Below, in pieces: positions 18,101 through 26,739 of a stretch of DNA of 64,000 nucleotides. A model generated the notes under the pieces. That model saw only the letters and a list, made by a program, of their open reading frames with translations, was not told the DNA's origin and ran no database searches. The first letter of the stretch is position 1. Each line of letters begins with the position of its first letter. Both the position numbers and the translations under genes were made by a program. Origin of the DNA: Rikenellaceae bacterium (GTDB taxonomy: Bacteria > Bacteroidota > Bacteroidia > Bacteroidales > Rikenellaceae); assembly GCA_015060045.1 (NCBI GenBank), contig SUZH01000008.1, positions 1-64,000 on the forward strand. Reading direction: 5' to 3'.

Positions 18101-18281
18101 CTCGATCGGTTACAACTTCAACCAGAAGACGCTGAAGAAGATCGGTATTGCTTCGCTGAAGGTTTACGCACAGGCACGTAACCTGGGTAACGTTTACTCG
18201 TCGGTTGACTTCATGGATCTGGATACGGGTACGACCTTCTACAACCGCGGTTATACGTTCGGTGTACAGATCGGTTTCTAA
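15144..18281 (+). CDS. SusC-family TonB-dependent outer-membrane transporter
   Basis: The ATG at 15144 gives the signal peptide 'MKDRITSLLVRF...GAMAQ'; the ORF track start at 15045 lies in the leader. The 1045-aa protein begins with a carboxypeptidase-regulatory-like domain ('VSGTVLDKAGESVIGASVVV'), then a TonB-box-like 'LDEVVVVGYGVMKKSD'. A plug with 'IRGERSITASSSPLYVVDGVP' and a 22-strand barrel ending 'YTFGVQIGF' follow. It imports oligosaccharides cut at the surface, working with the SusD partner encoded 49 bp downstream. The pectin-active enzymes around it suggest RG-I oligosaccharides as cargo. It is the only SusC in the locus. Confidence 0.95.
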   Translation: MKDRITSLLVRFSKRAFFVALFSVLAIGAMAQSKSVSGTVLDKAGESVIGASVVVKGTTIGTTTGVDGKFTLQSVPNNGTLEVSFLGYKTVEVAVNGRTAFEVVLEEDAAQLDEVVVVGYGVMKKSDVTGAVARVTSEELTKRPVNNAFEAMQGKIAGVDITSSERPGTLGSVRIRGERSITASSSPLYVVDGVPLSAGGIETINPRDIESIDVLKDASSTAIYGSRGANGVILVTTKRGKAGQLSLNYSGTVTLEKLIDKSPSMSASDYITWRRWAYHNSNEELYPRGDEPNYAKDQDYFSGDDWALANINKGWEGGSWDGSKVSNTDWADMVTQTGVTHEHTISGSAGNETAQAFFSVGYLNNQGTQKGQEYERYNFAMSVDLQVKPWFKLGGSINGSWSVQDYGYSRTGQSSSSGPVDVYNASKALPRYTVPYDAQGDIITNPGGSTTNAYTVIDEWKKSKDNRQTFRALGSFYGLFDFGKMWQPLEGLTYKISFGPDFRHYRQGIFISKDSAVKMGSKNYAKQGTNRYLAWTLDNQINYNRTFNKHTVGVTLLQTASKFSNESNSQSANAIPNEQFEWYNMGSVDITDAATYGAGMGTGLSENQLTSYMARVNYSFDNRYLLTVSGRYDGASVLAKGNKWSFFPSAALGWRIDQEQFMQDASWINQLKLRVGFGATGNAAVGAYKTLGLIQDFFVPFGATAVPGYATNEPYYTSGSVQMANKELGWEKTTQYNYGVDFDFFDGRIGGTLDVYHSKTTDLLLNMTIPTLTGFSSTLANIGATKNFGVDLSLNLVPVRTKNFEWISTINAAYQKDEIVELANGKQDDIGNKWFIGESINVHFGIENDGLWQYGDEEEMAKFNANGEDFEPGKVKPVDQNGDYKIDDSDRKILGNKNPKFVLGWSNTFAWKGLELGIEMYGRFGYMVSAGAEGQLGMYNQREIDYWTPDNPNADYQKPIYSQSGGDAYSSLLGLKKASFLKLRNISIGYNFNQKTLKKIGIASLKVYAQARNLGNVYSSVDFMDLDTGTTFYNRGYTFGVQIGF

Positions 18282-18330
18282 TGGAGCGAACAGATTGGTT
18301 TCCTAATAACGACTTAAAACTGCATAGAAT

Positions 18331-20484
18331 ATGAAAAATTTCAGAAATACGTTCATTGCTGCTCTGCTGGCCGTTGCTATGACTACCGGTTTCAGTTCGT
18401 GTAGCGAGAGCTTCCTTGATGAGCACAACAAGGGGTCTTATACCACCGACTATTTCGAGACGGCACAGGGTATTCAGGACCTGGCTACGGCCCTCTATGC
18501 CAATATTCGTTGGCACTTCGGTTACGAGTGGGCCTATGGTATCACCCTTTATGGTACCGATGAGTTTACGAACGGTGCCGACCTGACGGCCGAGCCGTGG
18601 AACACCTACGACAACCGTATCAACCCGCTGGATTGTACCCCCGCAAATGGTGCAGCCAACAAGAACTGTCCTCCCGTATCGGGTCTTTGGGATCAGATGT
18701 ATTACGGTATTTCGTCGGCTAACCTTGTAATCGCTTCGGCTGACAAGGTAACGGACGAGAAGATTCGCAACTACTGCGCCGGTGAGGCTCACTTCCTGCG
18801 TGGTTACAACTACTACCGCTTGTTCGCTCAGTATGGTGGCGTAGTGCTCCAGCTTGAGCCGGTTCAGGGCGTAGTGAAGACCTTCGAGCGTGCTTCGGCT
18901 GAGGAGACGCTGAATCAGGTAATCGCCGACTTCGAGAAGGCTTACGAGCTGCTGCCGACCGATCGTTGGCGTGGTACGGGTTCGTGGACGAAGTACACGG
19001 CTGCCCACTTCCTGGCTAAGGCCCTGTTGTATCGTCAGTCGGAGCGTTGCGCCGATTGGAACTCGGCTTACCCCGCTGATGCTGACTTGACGAAGGCCAT
19101 CTCGCTCTGCTCGGAGGTAATCGCTGCTTGCCCGCTGGAGGCTGATTACAATAGCCTCTACTCGAGATGGACGGGTATCGACTGCAAGGCTGAGGAGTCG
19201 AAGGAGATCCTGATGTCGGCACAGCACACCGCATCGTACACCGGTCGTTTCGGTAACCGTACCTACAACTACTTCAACCCGCAGTTCTCGAACTTCTCGG
19301 GTGGTTGGGTACAGCGTGGCCAGTACATCGGTGGTATGGACTTCCAGCGCTGCCGCCCCACGGAGTATTCGTATGCTATCTTCGATAACGTGAAAGATGC
19401 TCGTATGTGGAAGACGTTCAAGACTATTTACGGTCTGAACCACCAGAACAAGAAGGATGCTGACGTGATCAAGGAGAATGGTATCACTGCCGAGCAGGTT
19501 CCGACCTTCGGTGACTATGGTATCATCTTCATCCTGAACAAGAAGGATGACGCTCGCTTCCGCGCAGGCAACGAGTCGGACTTCGGTACGGTAGGTCGTG
19601 GTGCTGTTGCTCACAACTTCGTACACCCCGAGACCGGCAAGTGGGTTCCTAACGTATTCCCCGTATATGCAGGTGGTAAGTATGTGCTGAATACCTTTGG
19701 TGTAAACGGTAACCCCGCACAGTCGAATGTATTCTGCGGTATCAACAAGACCGACGATGGTTCGCGTACGGCTGAGAAGGGTGATGCACACCGCGACGTT
19801 ACGATGGCTCGTACGGGTGAGACCTACCTGATCAAGGCTGAGGCTGAGGTACGTGCCGGTAAGGATGCCGATGCACTTGCTACGATCAACGCACTCCGCG
19901 CCCGTGGTCAGTGGAAGGATGGTGAGGATCGTGAGTACTACACCGACGGTTCGATGGCATTTGCTAAGTCGGCAGGTGGTGACGAGGACAACTCGACGCT
20001 GAATGCAACGCTGGGTAAGTGTAAGTATTTCGACGAGCAGGGTAAGCAGCAGAAGATTACCAACGCTAAGGCTTTCGAGTACTCGTTCATCCAGAAGAAC
20101 ACCTACTATCTCTCGACCGGTATCGAGCGCACGACGGCCGCTTCGGATCTGCAGATCAAGAGCTGGGCGCAGATTCCCGCAGAGGACCAGGCTGTCCTGA
20201 ACAACCTGGGCGTAAACATCGGCACGAAGGAGGGTAAGATTCACTTCATCCTCAACGAGCGCACCCGCGAGCTGCTGGGTGAGTGGAACCGTTGGGAAGA
20301 GCTGAGCCGCACGAAGACCCTCGTACAGCGCGCTAAGGCTTACAACCCCGAGGCTGCTCCTAACGTAGCTGACAAGCACCTGCTTCGTCCTATCCCGCAG
20401 ACCTTCCTCGATCAGCTGCAGAACGCTGATGGTACGAACCTGTCGGATGCCGATAAGGCTGCTATGCAGAACCCGGGCTATTAG
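18331..20484 (+). CDS. SusD/RagB-family surface glycan-binding lipoprotein
   Basis: This 717-aa protein has a lipoprotein signal ending 'TGFSSC' (Cys24) and then the SusD pattern 'SESFLDEHNKGSYTTDYF'. Helical TPR-like regions include 'RNYCAGEAHFLRGYNYYRLFAQYGGVVL', and the late motif is 'RTGETYLIKAEAEVRAGKDADALATINALRARG'. It covers the SusC barrel as a lid and binds the glycan. At 717 aa it is longer than the usual 500-650, with insertions in the middle. The gene follows susC directly and is closed by a strong terminator. Confidence 0.95.
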   Translation: MKNFRNTFIAALLAVAMTTGFSSCSESFLDEHNKGSYTTDYFETAQGIQDLATALYANIRWHFGYEWAYGITLYGTDEFTNGADLTAEPWNTYDNRINPLDCTPANGAANKNCPPVSGLWDQMYYGISSANLVIASADKVTDEKIRNYCAGEAHFLRGYNYYRLFAQYGGVVLQLEPVQGVVKTFERASAEETLNQVIADFEKAYELLPTDRWRGTGSWTKYTAAHFLAKALLYRQSERCADWNSAYPADADLTKAISLCSEVIAACPLEADYNSLYSRWTGIDCKAEESKEILMSAQHTASYTGRFGNRTYNYFNPQFSNFSGGWVQRGQYIGGMDFQRCRPTEYSYAIFDNVKDARMWKTFKTIYGLNHQNKKDADVIKENGITAEQVPTFGDYGIIFILNKKDDARFRAGNESDFGTVGRGAVAHNFVHPETGKWVPNVFPVYAGGKYVLNTFGVNGNPAQSNVFCGINKTDDGSRTAEKGDAHRDVTMARTGETYLIKAEAEVRAGKDADALATINALRARGQWKDGEDREYYTDGSMAFAKSAGGDEDNSTLNATLGKCKYFDEQGKQQKITNAKAFEYSFIQKNTYYLSTGIERTTAASDLQIKSWAQIPAEDQAVLNNLGVNIGTKEGKIHFILNERTRELLGEWNRWEELSRTKTLVQRAKAYNPEAAPNVADKHLLRPIPQTFLDQLQNADGTNLSDADKAAMQNPGY

Positions 20485-20523
20485 TAGTCTGTTCGACTAT
20501 CCGAAAAGATAGATAACTAATTC

Positions 20524-20560
20524 AGAGCCTGCCTAACAAGGTGTTAGGCAGGCTCTTTTG
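20524..20560 (+). terminator. Terminator after susD
   Basis: A perfect 15-bp stem (AGAGCCTGCCTAACA with TGTTAGGCAGGCTCT), a 3-nt loop and TTTT. It lies 39 bp after the susD stop and 20 bp before the next gene. Confidence 0.9.
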
Positions 20561-20580
20561 GAATCAAACCTTTGTGTAAG

Positions 20581-20889
20581 ATGAAAAAGTTTGGTCTGAT
20601 GCTTGTGGCGGCCGTGGTGCTGTTGCTCACGGGATGTAATCGAGACGGGGTAGTGCGCTACGAACTCGTCGATGGCGACCCTGAGGTCGATTTTCTGGAG
20701 ATTCTCAACGACTCACTCTGCCGCTATACTGTCCCCGGACCGCTGACGGTCGTGGGCCCCTACACCAAGCAGGGAGATACCTATACGCTCATCATCAATG
20801 GCGTGGTGGAGGCACGACTCCATAAATTCGAGCGCGGTAAGCTGATCGGCGAACCGCCCTTCTTCGATGGTGTCTGGGAGAAGAAATAA
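20581..20889 (+). CDS. Small lipoprotein of unknown function
   Basis: This 102-aa protein (ATG 20581) has a lipoprotein signal 'LLLTGC' and a short domain rich in beta strands ('VRYELVDGDPEVDF', 'GDTYTLIINGVVEARL'). I do not recognise a family. It begins 20 bp after the susD terminator hairpin, so it either depends on read-through or has its own weak promoter; no clear TAnnTTTG box is visible. A perfect hairpin terminator follows. A link to the SusCD pair is suggested only by position. Confidence 0.7.
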   Translation: MKKFGLMLVAAVVLLLTGCNRDGVVRYELVDGDPEVDFLEILNDSLCRYTVPGPLTVVGPYTKQGDTYTLIINGVVEARLHKFERGKLIGEPPFFDGVWEKK

Positions 20890-20892
20890 TGG

Positions 20893-20924
20893 AAAAGAGG
20901 ACTTGTTAAGTCCTCTTTTTTTTG
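20893..20924 (+). terminator. Terminator after small lipoprotein gene
   Basis: A perfect 12-bp stem (AAAAGAGGACTT/AAGTCCTCTTTT) with a 3-nt loop runs into a T run. Confidence 0.9.
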
Positions 20925-20997
20925 TTGCTTGATGGCAGCTAATTCCCTGGATAGGATGCTGTCCGGGAGGTCGCCTGATTGCCTCTAAACGCATAAA

Positions 20998-21034
20998 CAA
21001 AAAACAGAGAAGGCACCCTTTCGGATGCCCTCTC
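20998..21034 (-). terminator. Terminator of the GH105 gene
   Basis: Read on the minus strand, GAGAGGGCATCC pairs with GGTGCCTTCTC, with minor mismatches around a short AAAG loop, and then comes TGTTTTTTG. It lies about 60 bp beyond the GH105 stop. Confidence 0.7.
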
Positions 21035-21096
21035 CCAATGAACCAAACCACTTTTAACTAACGGCCTTTGAGAGGCCTCACCAACATAAACCCACT

Positions 21097-22230
21097 CTAT
21101 TCTAATTTATACACTTCGGTTCCTGCCAATAAGAAACAACCTGCGCCGAAATCCTCGAAGTCGATCACCTTGTCATAGGTTACCGGCTGGCTATCCTTCG
21201 GCTCCTTGCCCGTGCCCTGCACCCAGCCCAGGAATCCGTTGGGATGTACCGCCTCCTTTACCATGGCGTTCCACGCCTTCAGCAGCACAGGCAGGTACTC
21301 CTTGCGATCCAGCAGACCGTTTCTTACGCCCCAGGCCATGCCATAGACGAAGAGCGATGTGCCGCTGGTCTCCTTACCGCCGTAGTTCGACTCGTCGTGC
21401 ATGCTCACGTTCCAGAAACCATCCTTGCGCTGGCAATCCTTGATCGCCTTGCTCATGGCTACGAAGTCGGCCACATAGTCGGCGCGGTGCTTCTCGTCCG
21501 AAGGAATCTCCTCCAATACGCGCACCAGGGCGGCATATACCCAGCCGTTGCCACGGCTCCAGTAGCAATTCTTGCCGTTGGGCTCCTTGTAGGGGGGATC
21601 GAAGTCGTGATCGCGCCACCAAAGCCCCTCCTTCGGGTTGTACATGCCCTTTTCGCCGTGCGTATTGCGCGTGTAGGCGTACATATCCCACATCTTATCA
21701 AAGTACTTCTCGTCGCCCGTGAGCTTGCCCATCTTGGCAAATACGGGCATACCCATCTGGATCGCATCGATCCACCACCAGTCGTTCACCTGCGGCGTAT
21801 TGACCAGCATGTCGAGGTTGGCCTTCACCTTGCGGATGCGCTCCGGGTCGGGGCAGATGTTGTAGAGGTCGATATAGGTCTGACCTGCGCAGTAGTCGTC
21901 GGCATTGCGCGTGGTCGTGCCGTTGCGGTAACCCCACTCGTGGTAGTTGGCCCAATCCACGGCATACTTATAATACTCGTCACGCGGAGAGATCGAGTAG
22001 AGTGCCATCAATCCTTCGTAGTAGACGCCACGCGTCCAGATGTTGCTGGGGCGGGTTACATTCTTCACGAACGACGGGGTACGGTAGTCGGCATACTTCT
22101 TCATGAAATAACCATTGACCTTGACCATGTTCTGCAAAGTCTCTTTACGGTCGGGCAACTCTTGTGCCTTTACGACTCCGAAACCCAAGGCCAAAAAAAC
22201 AAGCGATAGGATTACCTTTTTCGTCATCAT
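21097..22230 (-). CDS. GH105 unsaturated rhamnogalacturonyl hydrolase
   Basis: I start at the first of two adjacent ATG codons (22230), which opens the signal peptide 'MMTKKVILSLVFLALGFGVVKAQ'. The 377-aa product is a GH105 (alpha/alpha)6 barrel: 'WWWIDAIQMGMP' carries the catalytic Asp, and 'CYWSRGNGWVYAALVRVLEEIP' is the family signature. It cleaves the unsaturated galacturonate left at the non-reducing end after rhamnogalacturonan lyase action, so it works downstream of PL11. It has its own promoter with a regulator motif and -7 box, and its own terminator, and stands apart from both operons. Confidence 0.92.
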   Translation of the reverse strand: MMTKKVILSLVFLALGFGVVKAQELPDRKETLQNMVKVNGYFMKKYADYRTPSFVKNVTRPSNIWTRGVYYEGLMALYSISPRDEYYKYAVDWANYHEWGYRNGTTTRNADDYCAGQTYIDLYNICPDPERIRKVKANLDMLVNTPQVNDWWWIDAIQMGMPVFAKMGKLTGDEKYFDKMWDMYAYTRNTHGEKGMYNPKEGLWWRDHDFDPPYKEPNGKNCYWSRGNGWVYAALVRVLEEIPSDEKHRADYVADFVAMSKAIKDCQRKDGFWNVSMHDESNYGGKETSGTSLFVYGMAWGVRNGLLDRKEYLPVLLKAWNAMVKEAVHPNGFLGWVQGTGKEPKDSQPVTYDKVIDFEDFGAGCFLLAGTEVYKLE

Positions 22231-22253
22231 GTTGTTTGCTTTTAAGGTTGTTA

Positions 22254-22261
22254 CAAAATTA
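22254..22261 (-). promoter_or_regulatory. -7 promoter box for GH105
   Basis: TAATTTTG on the minus strand matches TAnnTTTG and is 23 bp before the GH105 start codon. The candidate regulator site lies about 20 bp further upstream, as expected for an activator. Confidence 0.5.
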
Positions 22262-22281
22262 AGTTCAATATGTTCATTATA

Positions 22282-22299
22282 CAATGGAAATACGTACAA
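22282..22299 (-). promoter_or_regulatory. Candidate PUL regulator site, GH105 gene
   Basis: TTGTACGTATTTCCATTG reads toward GH105 and differs from the CE12-operon site in only two of 18 bases. Both are also followed by similar AT-rich sequence containing ATGAA. Confidence 0.55.
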
Positions 22300-22342
22300 C
22301 TTCCTTGATTATCATGCAAATGAGCGTCAATGCCCATGTTTT

Positions 22343-25300
22343 TTACTCCTCCGTCGCCTCATTGGCTGTTTCTTCTGTCTCCTCCGTACCACGGACGTAA
22401 GCCGAGGGCGAAACTCCGAATTGGCGCTTGAAGCACTTGCTGAAGTAGAACGGATCGTTGATGCCGACCTGGTACGACACTTCGGCCACCTTAAAGCGAT
22501 TCTCGCGGAGCAGCTCGGCCGCCTTCTTCATGCGTACGATGCGGATATATTCGTTGGGGGCGTAGCCCGTCACACCGCGTGTCTTGCGGTAGAAGACCGT
22601 GCGGCCCAATCCCATCATCGAGGCGAACTCGTCGATCGTGAACTCGGCATTGCCGATCTGCTGCTCCATGATGCGTTGCAGCTTGTCGGCAAACTCCTTA
22701 TCCTTGTCCGAGGTGCAGATCGCAGGGCGAATCATGTTGGGGTCGTGCGAGAACTTCTCGCGCAACTTCTCGCGTTGCTCGATGAGCTTGAAGATGCGCG
22801 TGAGGAGCAGCTTCAGACTGAAGGGCTTGGTAATAAAGGCATCGGCTCCGTTCTCCACACCCTCCAGGTGGCTCTCTGTCGTGCTGAGGGCTGTGAGCAG
22901 GATGATCGGAATGTGGCTTGTGTCGAAATCGTTCTTCAGGCGGTGCGTTACCTCAAATCCGGTCATACCCGGCATCAGTACATCGCAGATGACGAGGTCG
23001 GCATCGTAGGTGCGGGCACGCTCCAACCCCGACTCACCATCGGCCTCGGCCACCACTTCGAAGTATCGCCCGATCTCCTCCTGGAGGAAGGCTCGTACAT
23101 CGTTGTCGTCCTCGATGATGAGCACCTTGTGCTTGTTGAGCGGAACTGCGGGCATCGGCTCCCCCTCGAGTACCTCCTCCTCGTCATGCGCCGCTTGGAT
23201 TGCGGGTTCCTCCAGCAGGGCGTTGTGGGCGATGAGAAAGTCTTTCTCTTCATAGACCGAACGATCGGTCGGGAGCGTTACCGTGAAGATCGAACCGCCA
23301 CCTTCGTTCTCGCGGAAGGTGATCGTGCCGTGGTGTACATGCACCAGCTCGTGCGTCAGGTGGAGCCCCACGCCCACGCTGTTACCCGAGAAACTACTCT
23401 GCATGAAGCGCTTGAAGAGCTCCTGCTGCTTCTCCTTCGGAATACCAACGCCTGTATCGGTTACGGTGATGACAAGTTTGCGATTCGCTTCGTCCACCTG
23501 CACCGTGAAGCACACCTTACCGCCACTCGGCGTATATTTGAAGGCGTTCGAGAGGAGGTTGTAGGTGATCTTGTCCAGGTAGCCCTTGTCGATAAACATC
23601 TTGTAGGAGGGCACCGAAGGGAAGAATCCGAAATCCATCTTTTGCGACTCGGCAGCATCGTGGAAGCTGAGGAAAATCTCGTAAAGGAAGGCCATGACGT
23701 CGGTCTCCTCGAGCGACAGGGCCAGCTTGTCATTCTGCATCTTGCGGAACTCCAAGAGCTGGTTGATCAGGCGCAGCATGCGGTGCGTACTCTTCTCCAT
23801 CACCTTCATCGAATCGTTGATCTCCTTGGGCGTTTTGCCCATGCGCTGAATCTTCTCCAGTGCACCCTGGATGAGGGTCAGCGGCGTACGGAACTCATGC
23901 GAAATGTTGGTGAAGAAGACCAGCTTATACTCCGTGAGCTGCTTCTCGATCTCGATGCGGTTTCTCAGTGTGCTGAATTTGCGGATGAGGCGGAAGGCAA
24001 TGTAGAGTGCCGCGCAGATCAAGAGCGCATAGAGCAGGAATGCCCACGTCGTCTTCCAGAAGGGTGGACGGATGACGATCTTCAGGGTTGCCTCCTCATC
24101 GTTCCAGACGCCCAAGCGGTTGCAGGCCTTGACGCGTAGCAGATAGCTGCCCGGCGGCAAGTTTTTGTAGGCGGCAAAATTCAGCGACGAGGGAATGCTC
24201 CACGCCTTGTCGTAGTTATCCAAACGGTAGGAGTATTTCGTGCTGCTTGCCTCCGAGTAGTCGAAGATGGAGAAGTCGATCACAAACGAATTTTGGAAAT
24301 GCTTCAGCGTTAGCTCGTTGGTGTAGATTAGCGAACGATCCAGCGGCGAATCCACATCGTCGGGACGCATCGAAATACCGTTAATCTTCAGGCCTGTAAA
24401 CGATATTTCGGGAGTTTCGGTGACGTTGTTTACGATCTTGTCGGGCGAGATGACCACCAAACCGTGGTTCGTGCCAAAGAGCAGCTTGCCCTCCTCGCTC
24501 ATGCAGTGGCTGTTCTCACTATAGACGTTGCCCAGCGTGGAGGAGGAGAAGAAGAAGTTCTCGAAGGTACACTTCTCGGGATCGAAGCGGGAGATACCGT
24601 ACTCGGTAGCAATCCACAGCTTACCCTCATCGTCCTCGACGATCGATTGCACCATGTCGTTTACCAAACCGTCGCTGCTGTCGAAGTGTGCGAAACTCAG
24701 CTCGTCGTAATTGCCGTTGGGAGTGCACATGCTGAAACCCTTACCCGATGCGCCTACCCAAATGCGGCCTTTGCTATCGGGAAGGATACATTTGATTTCA
24801 TTGCTGCGTAACTTGCCGTTCGAGGTATTGAATACGCTGTAAGCGGTCGGGTTCGCTATCAGTGAATCAGGTTGGAAAAGGTAGACGCCCGCGCTTGTAC
24901 CAACCCACATGCGACCGTGTTTGTCCTCCTCGATGACACGAATTTGGCGTTCGCTGTTCGAACCATTGAGAAAATGGCTGAAGGTATAATTTGCCCCCTC
25001 TTTTGTGGCCAGATCCAGACCGCCGCCAAATGTGCCGACCCACATGCGGCCTTTGTGGTCGCGGTGGAGTACAAAGATGCTGTTATGGTTAATCGATGCG
25101 GGATCTTTTGAGGTATGGGTGTAGCGTTGGCTGTCGATGTAGAGGCCATTGTTGCGGCTACCGAGCCAGATGCTGCCATCCGGGCCCTCCTCGACGGCGT
25201 AGATGTTGGCATCGAAGTAGCGGCGGCTCTTAAGCGTGGAGAGTTGCGCGTCGTAGGTGTAGAGACCGCCACGACGTGTGCCCAGCCAGATCGTGCCGTC

Positions 25301-26629
25301 GCTCATGCGCTTGATCATGCGCACGGTGTTCGAACGATCGGTCAGCGTCTGATCTTCGGGGAAGATGCGGTCGGCGCCCTCATTGAGTACCGAGAGTCGC
25401 GAAATACCCGTGTACTCTGAGCTGACCCAGATGCCGCCAGCGCTATCCTCCATGATGTATTGCAGGAAGTTGTCGGCGATGAGGTGGAAGCGGTCGATGT
25501 CGGAGGTGAAATGTTGCAACTCGTCGCTCTTCAGATCGTAGGCAAACAGGCCGTTGCCGTAGGTGGAGATCCAGATAATGTCGCGCGAGTCGTGCACGAT
25601 GTGGTAGCGCTCCTCGTCGATGTAGTTCACCTTCTCGGCAGGCATCAGGCGAAAGCTCTTGACGCGCCCCGTCTCGGCATTGATATACCACACCACACCC
25701 GTGCGGTTGTGCACCCAGTAGTTGCCGCGGTTATCGGTCTGAACCTGTCCCTGGGCGATCGGTAGGTCGTTGTAACGACTCAACTGATGTGAGTCGAGGT
25801 TGAATTGATAGCTGCCCGTGCCCGTGAAAATGATCCAATTACTCTTCAGGTGCATGGCGCCGTAGAGATTGACGCTCGTGCGCCCATCACCCAGCGAGCA
25901 GATCGTATGCACCGCTTCACCATCGCGTTTGAGGGCAATTTTGCCATCCCAAGAGAGGAAATAGAGTTCGTCGCCGTGCGCAAGAATGCGGGCGGCGTTG
26001 TGGTTGTCGATTACGGTCTCCGACTTGTCGCCTTCAACACATACAACTCCCTGGTCGGTGCCAATCCAAATCCGATGCTGTTTGTCTTCAAAAACATAAG
26101 CCACGCGGTCCGAGGGAAGTTTTCCAAGTCGCTTTTTGTAGATGACGGAGCTGAATGCTCCCTCCTTATAGGTCACCTTTCGACAACCATTGCCTTTGTT
26201 GTAGAGCCACATGTTCCCCGCGTGGTCGGTAATGCGGTGACTATAATGCTGCTTGTGTTCGCCGCAGCCTGTGAAATCGACAAAGCGCTCCTGTTTTAGG
26301 TCGTAGCAACTGACCAGATCGGCCGAGGTGAAGATCCACAAAAAGCCGTTCTGATCCTCCTCCAACCCCCAAATGCGGTGGTCGGAGAGAGAGATTTTGT
26401 CACCACCCTCGGGTCGGTAAGTCACGAACGTATTGCCATCGTAACGGCTCAGTCCGCTCATCGTGCCCATCCAGATAAATCCTTTGCTGTCTTGATAGAC
26501 GTAACGGATCGAGTTGTTGGCGATGCCGTCGTCGGTGGTCATATGCGTAGCCTGCACCTCGACCGCGGCGAAGGCGTGTAGGCTGAACAGTAAAAAGAAC
26601 ACCCCCAATATACAGATGCGTTTCTTCAT
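22343..26629 (-). CDS. Hybrid two-component system sensor/regulator (HTCS)
   Basis: This 1428-aa one-protein signalling system has a signal peptide (1-21), then a long periplasmic sensor of two-propeller type with many Reg_prop repeats ('DSKGFIWMGTMSGLSRYDG', 'DDEGKLWIATEYGISRFD'). A Y_Y_Y domain (about 735-830) and a membrane helix ('AFLLYALLICAALYIAF', about 855-872) come next. The histidine kinase follows, with His911 in 'NISHEFRTPLT' and ATP-site motifs 'NLLSNAFKYTP' and 'DTGVGIP'. The receiver has Asp1216 in 'VICDVLMPGMTGFE', and an AraC-type HTH ends the protein. It would sense a pectin oligosaccharide in the periplasm and activate this locus. It is transcribed on its own between a terminator upstream and GH105 downstream. 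Confidence 0.97.
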   Translation of the reverse strand: MKKRICILGVFFLLFSLHAFAAVEVQATHMTTDDGIANNSIRYVYQDSKGFIWMGTMSGLSRYDGNTFVTYRPEGGDKISLSDHRIWGLEEDQNGFLWIFTSADLVSCYDLKQERFVDFTGCGEHKQHYSHRITDHAGNMWLYNKGNGCRKVTYKEGAFSSVIYKKRLGKLPSDRVAYVFEDKQHRIWIGTDQGVVCVEGDKSETVIDNHNAARILAHGDELYFLSWDGKIALKRDGEAVHTICSLGDGRTSVNLYGAMHLKSNWIIFTGTGSYQFNLDSHQLSRYNDLPIAQGQVQTDNRGNYWVHNRTGVVWYINAETGRVKSFRLMPAEKVNYIDEERYHIVHDSRDIIWISTYGNGLFAYDLKSDELQHFTSDIDRFHLIADNFLQYIMEDSAGGIWVSSEYTGISRLSVLNEGADRIFPEDQTLTDRSNTVRMIKRMSDGTIWLGTRRGGLYTYDAQLSTLKSRRYFDANIYAVEEGPDGSIWLGSRNNGLYIDSQRYTHTSKDPASINHNSIFVLHRDHKGRMWVGTFGGGLDLATKEGANYTFSHFLNGSNSERQIRVIEEDKHGRMWVGTSAGVYLFQPDSLIANPTAYSVFNTSNGKLRSNEIKCILPDSKGRIWVGASGKGFSMCTPNGNYDELSFAHFDSSDGLVNDMVQSIVEDDEGKLWIATEYGISRFDPEKCTFENFFFSSSTLGNVYSENSHCMSEEGKLLFGTNHGLVVISPDKIVNNVTETPEISFTGLKINGISMRPDDVDSPLDRSLIYTNELTLKHFQNSFVIDFSIFDYSEASSTKYSYRLDNYDKAWSIPSSLNFAAYKNLPPGSYLLRVKACNRLGVWNDEEATLKIVIRPPFWKTTWAFLLYALLICAALYIAFRLIRKFSTLRNRIEIEKQLTEYKLVFFTNISHEFRTPLTLIQGALEKIQRMGKTPKEINDSMKVMEKSTHRMLRLINQLLEFRKMQNDKLALSLEETDVMAFLYEIFLSFHDAAESQKMDFGFFPSVPSYKMFIDKGYLDKITYNLLSNAFKYTPSGGKVCFTVQVDEANRKLVITVTDTGVGIPKEKQQELFKRFMQSSFSGNSVGVGLHLTHELVHVHHGTITFRENEGGGSIFTVTLPTDRSVYEEKDFLIAHNALLEEPAIQAAHDEEEVLEGEPMPAVPLNKHKVLIIEDDNDVRAFLQEEIGRYFEVVAEADGESGLERARTYDADLVICDVLMPGMTGFEVTHRLKNDFDTSHIPIILLTALSTTESHLEGVENGADAFITKPFSLKLLLTRIFKLIEQREKLREKFSHDPNMIRPAICTSDKDKEFADKLQRIMEQQIGNAEFTIDEFASMMGLGRTVFYRKTRGVTGYAPNEYIRIVRMKKAAELLRENRFKVAEVSYQVGINDPFYFSKCFKRQFGVSPSAYVRGTEETEETANEATEE

Positions 26630-26660
26630 GTCGAAATGATGCTTGTTTTATCCGTAAAGA

Positions 26661-26702
26661 TACAAAAAAAAGTCTATCGGAACTATGTTCCGGTAGACTT
26701 TT
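26661..26702 (-). terminator. Terminator of the eight-gene pectin operon
   Basis: On the minus strand AAAAGTCTACCGGAAC and GTTCCGATAGACTTTT form a 16-bp stem with one G-T pair and a 3-nt loop, followed by a T run. It separates rhaM from the regulator gene. Confidence 0.9.
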
Positions 26703-26739
26703 CGCTTAGAAAACGGTCCAAACGGTCCGATTCTGTTAC

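Noticed and set aside
18211-20379. 722-aa minus-strand ORF antisense to susD
   Set aside because: Arg/Leu/Thr-rich shadow of a confident SusD gene.
22115-24139. 674-aa plus-strand ORF across GH105 and the HTCS gene
   Set aside because: It is antisense to two genes with clear domains; long antisense frames are expected at this GC content.
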